NCBI GenBank assembly: GCA_015852425.1
Contig: JAAAIG010000891.1
Span: 1 to 15,348, forward strand
Reading direction: 5' to 3'
From: Gryganskiella cystojenkinii
Taxonomy: Eukaryota > Mortierellomycota > Mortierellomycetes > Mortierellales > Mortierellaceae
DNA: 15,348 nt
Both the position numbers and the translations under genes were made by a program. Below are positions 1 through 7,573 of the stretch, piece by piece. Each line of letters opens with the position of its first letter. The stretch's first letter is position 1. Under the pieces are notes generated by a model. It was not told the origin of the DNA. It saw only the letters and a list, made by a program, of their open reading frames with translations, and did not search any database.

Positions 1-334
1 CGCGCGGGGCGGTTCTTGTCGACAGTGGCGGTGGTGTGGTCGGATGAGAGAAGGACTTGGTCGCGTTCTGAGTTTGTCGGATTTGGGCTTCTTCAATGGC
101 GGCTTTGGCGAGAGTGAGGTTGTCGGCTTGGTTTTGCAAGAACTCATCGAGAGCAGGGACCGTGGAAGTCGTAGGGCTGACAAGGGCGGCAGGGACCCGA
201 GGGTGAAAACCTTTGTTGAGGAAAAATGGCAAGAAACCAGTGGAAGCGTTGATCGAGTTGTCATAGGCGAACTGCAGACCCCAGAGGCACAAGTCCCAGT
301 TGGTGACTCTTTGATCAACGTAGGCGCGCAGCAT
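1..334 (-). mobile_element. Ty3/gypsy retrotransposon integrase remnant
   Basis: Read on the minus strand from 334, the frame begins MLRAYVDQRVTNWD and continues through LQFAYDNSINASTGFLPFF and FHPRVP. This is the pattern of the end of the gypsy integrase core (L-R-x-Y-V, F-A-Y-N-x-S-x-x-x-S-T-G-x-x-P-F, G-x-x-P). A helical stretch rich in A, E and Q follows, as expected. Near 61-66 the frame must shift to read DQVLLSSDHTTATVD, the 'GDxVLLS' block before the chromodomain region, so the copy is frameshifted with a small deletion. The DDE catalytic region, reverse transcriptase and LTRs are absent; the element continues beyond base 1. A 5'-truncated, dead copy is likely. The assignment rests on motif recognition by eye. 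Confidence 0.72.
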
Positions 335-349
335 GACCCATGCCCATGC

Positions 350-719
350 ACCCATGCTTGAAATCATTGAAGACGTCATCCCTGCGGAGGTCAGGAAGTC
401 AGATACGGAAGCTGGGTCTGTCTCAGCGCTATATGCCATGAGCCTTGCCATGGACAATATCAGCAAGATTGAGTCTTTACGGTTTGATGGCGTGTGCACT
501 TTGGATTTGGCTGGACTGGACTCGCTTTTTATAGAGGCGAAAAAGACAACCAACTCCAAACAAGCGGCGGACGACTTCCGCAAGCTAGAGGTGGGCATGG
601 TAAGCGCATTGGTGCAACAGTAACAAAGACTTTCGAGGTGGTCGTCTGTGCCTGAGTCTGTGATCAAGGAGTTGAGGTCGTTCGCGGTCCAGTATTCTGG
701 TTTATTTCCTTCTTATTAG
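350..719 (+). pseudogene. Fragment of an unrecognised protein, with one in-frame stop
   Basis: A plus-strand frame encodes a segment with coding-like composition (…IIEDVIPAEVRKSDTEAGS…, …RFDGVCTLDLAGLDSLFIEAKK…, …AADDFRKLEVGMVSALVQQ). It ends at TAA 621-623. The same frame stays open for another 31 codons, including VPESVIKELRSFAVQYSG, up to TAG 717-719, which suggests a single nonsense mutation in a formerly longer gene. Its left end merges with the gypsy fragment around 335-360, so the true start is lost. I do not recognise the family. It could instead be a chance open frame; the in-frame continuation past the stop is the main argument against that. Confidence 0.4.
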
Positions 720-984
720 TTGCCTGCACATTTCTCTCGTTCTAAAGTTGGTCTACATGTGAGACTAAGAAACGGGTTGTACTGACGTGCTATTATAATG
801 CATATTATAGGGGTAAGGATGCGCCTCTACCAGGCGCAGTTGCTAGCCACTAGTGTCGTGCTGATCACGGAGCTGGGCAATTTAGACCTCCTCTCAAGCG
901 TCAAAGAATTGAACCATCTTGTGAAAGTATGCCTTGAAGTCATTCGATTTTCAAGAAGAGTCCATTTTTTACACGAAAATCTTG
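720..984. other. Intergenic, no gene seen
   Basis: No convincing coding region. A near-palindrome at 790-810 (CTATTATA…TATTATAG around ATGCAT) is the only structure noticed. Confidence 0.5.
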
Positions 985-1893
985 TTGGGTCGGCTCTCTG
1001 CACCAGTCTTCAAGAGGACAGAGTCGATTCTGATGATGAAACGACGAAATGCAGATGCAGCTACAATAAATCTTGACTACTTCGCTTGCCCCTTCACCAT
1101 TGTCCATGGTCGTCACATACAAAATAGGTAACATGCCGGTCCTCTCGCCGAGCAAGGCAGGTGACAGCTCCATGGAAAATGTCGATAACTGCTACGCATT
1201 GAGCTGAATGTGCATCCCACAGTCGCACAGTCCTGTCCCAACTACTTGAGGCCATCTGATAGCCACTGGTTGAGTATACCACAGTTGAAAACGAGCAAAG
1301 TGTGGCCTGTTAAGACAGGACCAGCTGCACCAGTCTATGCCTCCCACAGCCGTACAGTCCTGTCGTAAATGCCTGATGCGATTTGATGGCCATTGGGTGA
1401 ATACACCACAGTTTCAATAATATTGGTGTGGCCAGTTAGGACAGGATCAAGCTACACCTGTCCGTGCATCCCACAGTAGTACAGTCCTATCGTAACTGCC
1501 TGATGCGATTTGATGGCCATTGGGTGAATACGCCACTCTTGTAACCCAGTAGGTGTGACCTGTTAAGACGACACCAGGTGCATCAGTCTCTGCCTCCCAC
1601 AATCGCACGGTGTTGTCCCAACTGCCTGATGCGATCTGATGGCCACTGGGTGAATACACCAGGCTTGTGACGTACTTGATATGACCAGTTAGAACATGGC
1701 CAGCTGCGCCAGTCTCTGCCTCCCATAGCCGCACAGTTTTGTCGTAACTACTCGACGCGATTTGATGGCCACTGGGTGAATACACCTCAGTGTCAACAAC
1801 ATTGGTGTGACCAGTTAAGACAGGACCAGCTGCACCAGTCTCAGACCTCCATAATCGCACAGTCTTGTCATCACTGCTAGATGCGACTTTGCT
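985..1893 (-). pseudogene. WD40-repeat tail of a decayed NACHT-WD40 gene
   Basis: The minus strand encodes six WD40 units of the type YSPSGHQIASGSYDKTVRLW-(E/D)A-ETGAAGPVLTGH. Landmark bases of successive units fall at 1861, 1735, 1609, 1483, 1356 and 1229, so the period is 126, 126, 126, 127, 127. The two 127 values are one-base frameshifts, near 1440-1453 and 1280-1305. In-frame stops are TAG at 1337-1335 and TGA at 1096-1094. After the last unit comes a cap (DAHSAQCVAV…HGAVTCLARRED) and a far-diverged C-terminus (…VLLKTGAE) at about 1025-990, matching the end of the WD tail at 11245-11550. The 5' side breaks off inside a repeat at about 1893, so the NACHT part is missing. The family would be an NLR-like receptor; this copy cannot make protein. 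Confidence 0.88.
1100..1893 (-). repeat. 126-bp tandem repeat array (six WD40 units)
   Basis: Six consecutive units of about 126 bp (42 codons) underlie the WD40 pseudogene and are similar at DNA level. Recurrent blocks include TGATGGCCA(C/T)TGGGTGAATAC and CCAGTTA(A/G)GACA, seen on the plus strand. The high similarity between units suggests recent expansion or homogenisation before or during decay. The unit is shared with the two units at about 11035-11280 in opposite orientation. Confidence 0.85.
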
Positions 1894-2022
1894 GTGACAG
1901 CGTTCTGTGTGTGTTCGTCTCCCTGTGAGCTTGAGCCTGAGTTTATCCTTTCTTTCTTAGTCCCACAGACCTCACCAGACGCACATTCCTCACATTCATT
2001 CACAAGCCATCATTGCCTCGCC

Positions 2023-2295
2023 ATGGCCGAAGAATGGTTTCCTCTCGGCTCTCAACTTCCCCTTCTGAACTTCGTATTGAAAAGACTAGCAAATAGAACC
2101 TGCTGTGGATTTGCTCTCGACCTGGTGCCGGCCTTTTTGTTCGCACTCTCGAGACTTCATGTTTTTGGGATCAATGACAAGGTGGAGTCGTGTTATGTGT
2201 TGCCAATACAATCTCAAGTCCATGAACTCGAAAAAATGGTTGTTCCTCTTTTCGATTCTTCCAGCATGTATCTGCGCTCCAAACACCATGCCTGA
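2023..2295 (+). CDS. Short hypothetical ORF, doubtful
   Basis: A 90-codon frame starts at an ATG in a good fungal context (GCCATGGCC) after a T/C-rich stretch and encodes MAEEWFPLGSQLPLLNFVL… with a mildly hydrophobic middle. No domain or motif is recognised. Other frames across this stretch are also open, and no paralogue is visible in the window. It may be a first exon of something, a relic, or noise. Start choice is by context only; the same frame is open upstream to about 1894. Confidence 0.18.
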   Translation: MAEEWFPLGSQLPLLNFVLKRLANRTCCGFALDLVPAFLFALSRLHVFGINDKVESCYVLPIQSQVHELEKMVVPLFDSSSMYLRSKHHA

Positions 2296-2650
2296 GGATA
2301 TTGTTTACGCTTGACATCTCGCTTTAATATTTTTTTCTGAAGATGAATAACTTGTCCGCAAGATGCCACCCAGATAACGGCCGCTTCTTTGTTGACGAAG
2401 TGCTGAATGTTTGCAACGAAGGAACAGTCCTGTTCCCCTTTCCCTATGACTGCGATATGGCGGTAGCGCTGGTATCGGCGGATGGACTTCTCTCGTTTCA
2501 CATAATACGCATGAAAAGACGAAGAACCTATTTTTTGAGAAATAAAACGTGAGAAGCATGCCAGAGATCGTCCTTTTTATTCTCGTGGTGGTGCTGCGAA
2601 ATTAGCAGACGCTGGAAGACAACAGTGGAGTGCAGGAAGAGAGGGTTCAA
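2296..2650. other. Intergenic stretch upstream of the PAP2 gene
   Basis: No gene recognised. Short open frames on both strands (for example plus strand 2343-2552) carry no motif I can name. AATAAA-like A/T-rich sequence occurs near 2541-2547. The promoter of the downstream phosphatase gene should lie in the right part of this stretch. Confidence 0.4.
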
Positions 2651-2654
2651 AACG

Positions 2655-2798
2655 TTTCCGTTAAGTCTTTCATCTCTGTCCTTCTCTTTTCGTTCATTCC
2701 TTTTCTCCTTCGTCCTCTCTCTCCATTCATCCACCCCCCCCCCCCCTCCCCTCCCCTTCTCCTGTTCCATTCGTCTCGTCCCAGTCAGGCTTACTCCA
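2655..2798 (+). promoter_or_regulatory. Pyrimidine-rich leader/promoter tract with C13 run
   Basis: The 140 bases before the phosphatase start codon are almost entirely C and T on the plus strand, a pattern known from fungal core promoters and 5' leaders. At 2734-2756 sits a run of thirteen C, then CCCC and CCCC separated by single T. The complementary strand therefore has G4-A-G4-A-G13, which satisfies a G-quadruplex pattern, and the plus strand could form an i-motif. Transcription start is not visible. Function is inferred from composition and position. Confidence 0.5.
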
Positions 2799-4747
2799 AT
2801 GCACCCATTCCTGCACTTAAAGGCTCGGACGAAGGCACTTTGCAAGTCCTACGGAAAGGACTGGGGCCTGGTTCTCATTGTCCTCGTCGGTTTCTCATTC
2901 ATTGATCAGTTTGAACCTTTCCACAGACAATTCTCTGTCAAGGACACGACCATTCAACATCCTTTTGCAAAACAGGAGACCGTCCCTGTTTGGATGCTGT
3001 TGGTATGAAGGAATGACACCGCTTTTTCGGTGTGATACTTTTCTTGACGGTCCGCTCTCGCTCTCTTGGTCTCCTCTGCGCAAAACCTATTGAACGGAAA
3101 CGGATGCAGCAGAGAAGAAGACTGGAAAACAGAGACTAACGCGTGCTTTTCTCTCTACCTGCCTCTCTCTCTCTTTCTCTCTCTTCCTAGGTCCTTGCAT
3201 TTTTATTGCCATTGACAGTTGTCAGTGTGATCGCAGTGTTCCAGAGAAAGTCATACACGGATTTGCACAACGGATTCTTGGGACTCTTCCTCACCCAAGC
3301 CTTGGTCCTTATTGTGACGGACAGTATCAAGGTAAAAAAAAGCGATAACCACCTAGCAACGAAAACCATCAATTTTGGGTGCAATTGGATTCAGGGCGGG
3401 TACTTGATTGGGTCGCAGACAAAGGACGAGAGTGTTTTCCAAGGGGTTTGGGAAGAAAGTAGAAAAAAATGACCATGTGGACGGACGCACGCGTTTCCCT
3501 TTGCTCTTTTTCGGGTGAATTTGAACAATGCGGAGTTCTCGTTTTCTCCTGCTCCTCATGCTCTCTCTTTTCGATCAGTGGCATGAACAGAAAGGGCGTC
3601 GTTTTCGAAGACCGGCTTCCTTCTTGACTCGATGGATGTAGGGTCTGGAAGGAGTTCCACGACAAACAACGAAGAAGAGGAACAAAAAAGTTCGACTGGG
3701 AGGGAGGATTCTCCTTTTGTGTGTTGCTTATCTCACCTGGTTCGATCTTGTGTGCGTTTGTGGTCATGTTTTTTTTTCATCCATGGATACACAAAACACA
3801 AAAAAAAAATGTTTGATGCTGGTCCTTGTTTTTTCGAAGGACCAATGCGATGCATGAGAAATGGGCAGTGTCCTGCAGAAAGGGATAACCGCTCAACTTT
3901 TTTTCCCGCGTGATCACTCTCCCGTCCCTGGGTCCCTGAAAAAGGAAACAGGCAGTGCTCCTGACGACCTTTTTTTTTCCCATCTCTCTCTTCAATTTAG
4001 ATCGCTGTGGGACGCCCAAGACCGGATTTCTTGGACCGATGCCTCTCTCTTTATGACAACATGGAGTCAGGAACACCCCTGAGATTACTCTCGGATCCTA
4101 TCAACATGCTTTCTAATTCCTCGATCTGCACCCGTGAGGATCTTCTCCGAGACGGCTTTAAATCCTTTCCCTCTGGGCACACTTCCTTTTCCTTTGGCGG
4201 TCTCGGCTACTTGTCGATGTACCTGGCGGGAAAGCTGCATCTGTTTGATCAGCGTGGGCATACCTACAAGTCCCTCGTGGTTCTAGCACCCCTGATCTTG
4301 GCGGCTTTGATTGCGACATCAAGAGTTGCGGATTACAGACATCATTGGCAGGATGTCACGGCTGGATCGCTCATTGGATCTATTTTCGCGGTCTTTGCGT
4401 ACAGACAGTATTACCCATCGCTTGCCGCCGTCAAGTGCGATTGCCCATTCTCGCCCAGGGTTAAGGGCGGCAAGGAGCAGCTGTTGCCGACAAATAATCT
4501 GTTGGGAGGTGTGGCTCAGGATGTTGAGAGATACCATGATGAGGAGGATGAAGAACCCGAGGACGAGAACACGGTCCGACAGGGATCAGAAGGCGCGGAC
4601 GGCGGGAATGGCGTCCTTGGACATTTGATTGGGAACAATATCAACAAGCGTTCGAACCGGGCTCAGCAGCAACAGAGTTCTCAGCATTTATCATCACAGC
4701 AGCAGCAGCACGAAGATCATGACCAGGCTCGCTTGATACCTGTCTGA
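2799..4747 (+). CDS. PAP2-superfamily lipid phosphate phosphatase (DPP1/LPP-like), three exons
   Basis: Exons 2799-3002, 3191-3331 and 4001-4747 join in phase 0 to give 363 aa. The three signature motifs of phosphatidate / diacylglycerol-pyrophosphate phosphatases are complete: K115-x6-R122-P123 (the K is the last codon of exon 2, so the splice builds the motif), P172-S-G-H175, and S222-R-x5-H229-x3-D233. H175, H229 and D233 form the catalytic set in this family. Six hydrophobic segments (about 21-37, 69-85, 96-111, 176-194, 206-220, 235-249) match the usual six-pass topology. Known members dephosphorylate phosphatidate, lysophosphatidate or DGPP in ER, vacuole or Golgi membranes without Mg2+; the exact substrate cannot be read here. 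The C-terminus is an extra soluble tail, acidic at 295-304 and Q-rich at 337-357, longer than in yeast DPP1/LPP1. ATG 2799 is the first ATG in the open frame. It is followed in the same direction by the TANGO2 gene. Confidence 0.9.
3003..3190 (+). other. Intron 1 of the PAP2 gene (188 bp)
   Basis: Donor GTATGA at 3003 and a long CT tract ending in CTTCCTAG at 3190; phase 0. The frame meets TGA at 3006 if not spliced. A small perfect hairpin ACACCG-CTTTTT-CGGTGT lies at 3016-3033 close to the donor. Confidence 0.85.
3332..4000 (+). other. Intron 2 of the PAP2 gene (669 bp)
   Basis: Donor GTAAAA at 3332 and acceptor CAATTTAG at 4000, phase 0. Removing it joins K115 to IAVGRPRP and completes the first phosphatase motif, which supports both ends. 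It is much longer than the other introns here. It holds T-runs and an 8-bp perfect hairpin (3820-3844) but no recognisable exon or RNA gene. A cassette exon cannot be excluded. Confidence 0.82.
4664..4712 (+). repeat. CAG/CAA-rich low-complexity tract in the PAP2 tail
   Basis: Interrupted CAG/CAA codons encode glutamine runs in the C-terminal tail of the phosphatase (CAGCAGCAACAG, then CAGCAGCAGCAG). Such tracts vary in length between strains and are outside the catalytic membrane core. Confidence 0.7.
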
Positions 4748-5183
4748 AAAATGAAAAGGAAAACGGATTGCGGTTCCAGCTTTTTTTGGTCCCCCGATTT
4801 TTTGTCGTTACAAATCTGCTGTAAACGCTTCGATACTCACCAGATACCCACACTCCTCCATTCTCCTGTCCCTTGATCAGCTTATGCATCTACAGATATA
4901 GTCGGCGACAAAATAAAATTATGAAAATGAGATAGCAAAAGAAAGCGAGTGGATTGTGAAACCTGATCCAGGAGCCAAGGGTAATATTTTGCGCTTCTGC
5001 ACCTGACAAAAAGAAAATTAAAGACTCCTCTGCGTGCCAGACGGTTTTTGGTGTCATTTGACGTTAACCTGCCATTCAATTCATTTCACTTCTTAATTCA
5101 TTCATTACAACTACCCCGGCTTCCCTTACTCTTGTTCACTTTTCCGTCTATTTTTCTAAAGACAACAAGAAAAACGTACATCC
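4748..5183. promoter_or_regulatory. Intergenic: PAP2 3' end and TANGO2 promoter
   Basis: This stretch carries the 3' end of the phosphatase gene and the upstream region of the next gene. AATAAA at 4912-4917, in A/T-rich sequence, is a candidate poly(A) signal about 165 bases after the stop codon. From about 5080 the plus strand becomes C/T-rich (TTCATTTCACTTCTTAATTC), then shifts to AAGACAACAAGAAAAAC just before the ATG at 5184, a typical fungal leader. No gene seen. Confidence 0.5.
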
Positions 5184-6849
5184 ATGTGCATCCTCCTCTG
5201 GACATTGCCCAGCAGCAACCATCCTCGGTTCAAATTGTAAGAAAAAAGTGAGGGGATTGACATTCTGCATTAAACTGTTTTTGCATGGTTCGCGATTATG
5301 CACCATGGCTAACTTTCTTTCTTTGATCCATCTGGTCTTCTGTCTCAATTTTTTTCCTTCCTTCTCCCTGTTCTTTCCCTCTGCTCTCTGCTTCCATTTC
5401 ACTCCAATCCCTCCTCGTTGCTCGCATTGTTATCATGGTTGCATGGCTAGAGCGTTTGCTAGCAACCGAGACGAATTCATGGCCCGAGAAACCTCTCGGG
5501 CTTCCTTTTGGGATTTGGATTCGATCATGCAACAAGCGAACCGAGTTCCAGTCGAAAAAGCGCAGTCCAAGACCCTTCCTTCTTCTTTTTCTTCTTCTTC
5601 TTCTTCTATGACTTCCTTTGGCGTCGACATCCTTTCAGGTCAGGATCTCAAACCGGGCACCACTTTAAATTACACTATGGATGAATTCGAGGCCACGCTC
5701 AAAAAGAACGAAGGTGACGTCAATCATCCACCTCAACAGGAAAAGATTACGCTTCAACTCTCGACTGAAGACCTGCCAGGTACTTGGTTAGGGATCACCA
5801 CCAAGGGAGATTTGGTCGCGCTCACAAATTATCGCGAGACGATGGAGTACATGGCTCAGTCCAGACCTGTCAAGCTGTCGCGCGGTAAAGTGTGTGGGGA
5901 ATATCTGATCCATCGCGCCGTTACTGCTGCATCTGCCGTTTCGTCTACGCCATCGTCGGACGCCGCGGCCCTGACGCAGGAGTCGTCGTCATCGTCCTGT
6001 ACTTCGGCCACAGAGAGGTGGTTCAGGAAACGTGCCCAAGGTTGGGAAGACGAATTTGAGGGTTTGAATCTGTTGGTGGTTCAGAACGGAGGCGATCGAC
6101 AGGTCGTCGGCGGTAACCGCGAAGGATCTGGGTTAGCGGTCTTTGCAAAGGATAGAATGGACCCACAGTGTTATTCTCTTCCAAAACAACAACAGGATCC
6201 CTCATTATCGTCGCCGGCCATGATCGTGCCTGGGTCTGTAGTCGGTGTAAGCAACTCGACGTTTGCTCGACCCTGGCGTAAAGTCGAGATTGGTGCCCAG
6301 GCCTTGGAAAGAACTTTGAACCAAGGTCTCGAGCTATTTGGGACCGGTCACCGTGCCATGTACAACGATAGAGAAGACAGCGGCGAGACAATGGAACTCG
6401 CCTGGCTCGTGATCCAAATGTTGAAAGTACTTCGCGAGAACACATTAGCTTTCTCCATCGAAGAGACTCGAGATGTACAGTCTATGGTGATGGCGTTGCG
6501 CTCACGGGTCTTTGTACCAAAGATCTCATTTGGGAATATGGGTGGTCCCCAGACCGAGTACGGTACTCGATCCAGTACCGTCGTTCTTTTCGGCCGTGAG
6601 AGACCGGATCAAGAGCATGGACCTGTTGCGGTCTTTGTGGAAAAGATCTGGTATGGCCCTCGGGATGAGACGACGGGTGAACGGGTCGAGTATAGTCCCG
6701 AGAGTGTCGAGGGTCTGGTTTGGTGGCAGGGTAGAGTCGGTCAGGACAAGAGTCATTGGCAACAGATCCAAGGTGTGGAACTGGAGATGCTTATCCGCAC
6801 CGCTCTACAGATTCAGGCTGAGGTCCAGACCTCGGTCGCACCGTCGTGA
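5184..6849 (+). CDS. TANGO2 / NRDE-family protein, two exons
   Basis: Exon 1 is 5184-5236 (53 coding bases) and exon 2 is 5451-6849, joined through a split TT|A codon, giving 483 aa. The join produces MCILLWTLPSSNHPRFKLAF followed by A21-S-N-R-D-E-F27, the diagnostic N-terminus of the TANGO2 (NRDE) family with its conserved Met1-Cys2. Further family blocks: S-G-x-D-L-K-P-G-T near 85, G128-T-W-L-G-I-T134, A141-L-T-N-Y-R-E147, G283-V-S-N-S287 with PWRKVEIG after it, and Y388-G-T-R-S-S-T394. TANGO2 proteins are linked to Golgi/secretory organisation in fly cells, and to heme mobilisation and lipid homeostasis in animals; the biochemical activity is still debated. The protein is longer than the roughly 280-aa animal forms because of Ser-rich insertions near 61-70 and 180-205. 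No defect seen. Confidence 0.9.
5237..5450 (+). other. Intron of the TANGO2 gene (214 bp)
   Basis: Donor GTAAGA at 5237 and acceptor GGCTAG at 5450. The intron itself is T-rich and partly open in the exon 2 frame (hydrophobic FLSLIHLVFCLNFF), so a gene finder that ignores the tiny first exon would call a false hydrophobic N-terminus starting around 5248-5299. Confidence 0.85.
5580..5609 (+). repeat. TTC/TCT microsatellite in TANGO2 exon 2
   Basis: Tandem TTC triplets read in a frame that encodes mostly serine with one phenylalanine (about residues 61-70), between the NRDE block and the next conserved block. It is a coding microsatellite in an insertion relative to animal TANGO2. Confidence 0.65.
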
Positions 6850-7090
6850 CAGTCGACGCCTAAATATAATATTGAAAAGATTAAAAAAGTCCATTAAGAG
6901 GATTCCTGTAGCCGAGTTTCGCTTGCTGTTGCCCAATACCAATTGACGCCAGTGAATGATAAGAAGAAAAGAAATGAAACGAAGGAAAGAAAGAAACATG
7001 AACACAAACAATATTATCTGGCAAGAAAAGCATGGAAAAGGCGAAGTAACAGAAGTCCAGAGTTGTGAGCACCAGCGAGGGATGTCACCT
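6850..7090. other. Intergenic after TANGO2
   Basis: A/T-rich sequence just after the stop (TAAATATAATATTG, 6861-6874) is a likely polyadenylation region. From 6956 to 7040 the plus strand is purine-rich (AAGAAAAGAAATG…). A purine-rich stretch in a similar place precedes copy 2 at about 13225-13290, so the duplicated block may reach this far. No gene seen. Confidence 0.4.
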
Positions 7091-7099
7091 TTTCGATTC

Positions 7100-7380
7100 C
7101 TGGCTCATCGATCCTCCATCTCATTCACCCTCCAGAGAGTTGTCATTCTCATTTCCTCTCCTCAATCAATTGCGTGCCCACCGTCACTTGTCCTTTGTTT
7201 TATTCTTTCTTCGTAATACGTATTTGTCCTCACTATCAGTCTCGGGTCCGGTCAACCTCGTCATTTTCAGTTCGCAGCACGACAGTCGTAAGTGTAATGG
7301 AATAGCTTTACTATTGGAGAGACAACAACGACGACGTTACATGCGCTTACGATTGTTTTTTTTTTTTTTGACTTATCTAG
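7100..7380 (+). repeat. Duplicated upstream block of NACHT copy 1 (leader and intron)
   Basis: This block matches 13350-13623 upstream of copy 2 in the same order: CATCTCATTC, CCAGAGAG, CTCCTCAAT, a conserved donor GTAAGT, ATAGCTTTACT, and the 15-base identical string ATGCGCTTACGATTG (7341-7355 and 13590-13604). A leader intron is predicted at 7288-7380 (93 bp, GTAAGT to TTATCTAG). A second is predicted at 7452-7558 (GTAAGA to CGATCAG, with CCACAG at 7513 as alternative acceptor). Both are upstream of the ATG and probably untranslated. Confidence 0.7.
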
Positions 7381-7573
7381 GAGTCCCTTCGCCAATTCTT
7401 TCAAACCCCTCTGGTCAATCTGTCACGAAAACTGATCCTAAATCTTTGAAGGTAAGAAGTGATAGGTATTTTCATCCGTTGGGCCGTCTCTACTGTTTCA
7501 CCCATTCCCACAGCTCGTACTTACACAATATATACTTGGGAACATTTACCACGATCAGAAAAAAGAACCACCT

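Noticed and set aside
790..810. Near-palindrome around ATGCAT as a transposon end or operator
   Set aside because: Only seven of eight arm pairs match, it is pure A/T apart from the ends and centre, and no partner repeat or target duplication was found.
2625..2798. Upstream in-frame extension of the phosphatase (58 more codons)
   Set aside because: It starts at GTG, not ATG, and is low-complexity Ser/Phe/Pro coming from the pyrimidine-rich leader; the first ATG is at 2799.
3332..4000. Intronic C/D-box snoRNA
   Set aside because: A C-box-like TTGATGC near 3813 and CTGA strings near 3937 and 3960 are too far apart and imperfect, with no terminal stem.
5248..5450. Hydrophobic N-terminus for the TANGO2 gene
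   Set aside because: It is intron sequence; splicing 5236 to 5451 gives the exact family N-terminus instead.
6023..6445. Minus-strand 140-codon frame inside TANGO2
   Set aside because: Shadow of the conserved plus-strand exon; no motif.
7065..7573. Longer NACHT copy 1 protein translated through the leader exons
   Set aside because: With both leader introns removed the frame is open upstream of 7574, but no ATG occurs in it; it begins only at GTG 7065. Leader identity with copy 2 looks like nucleotide, not codon, conservation.
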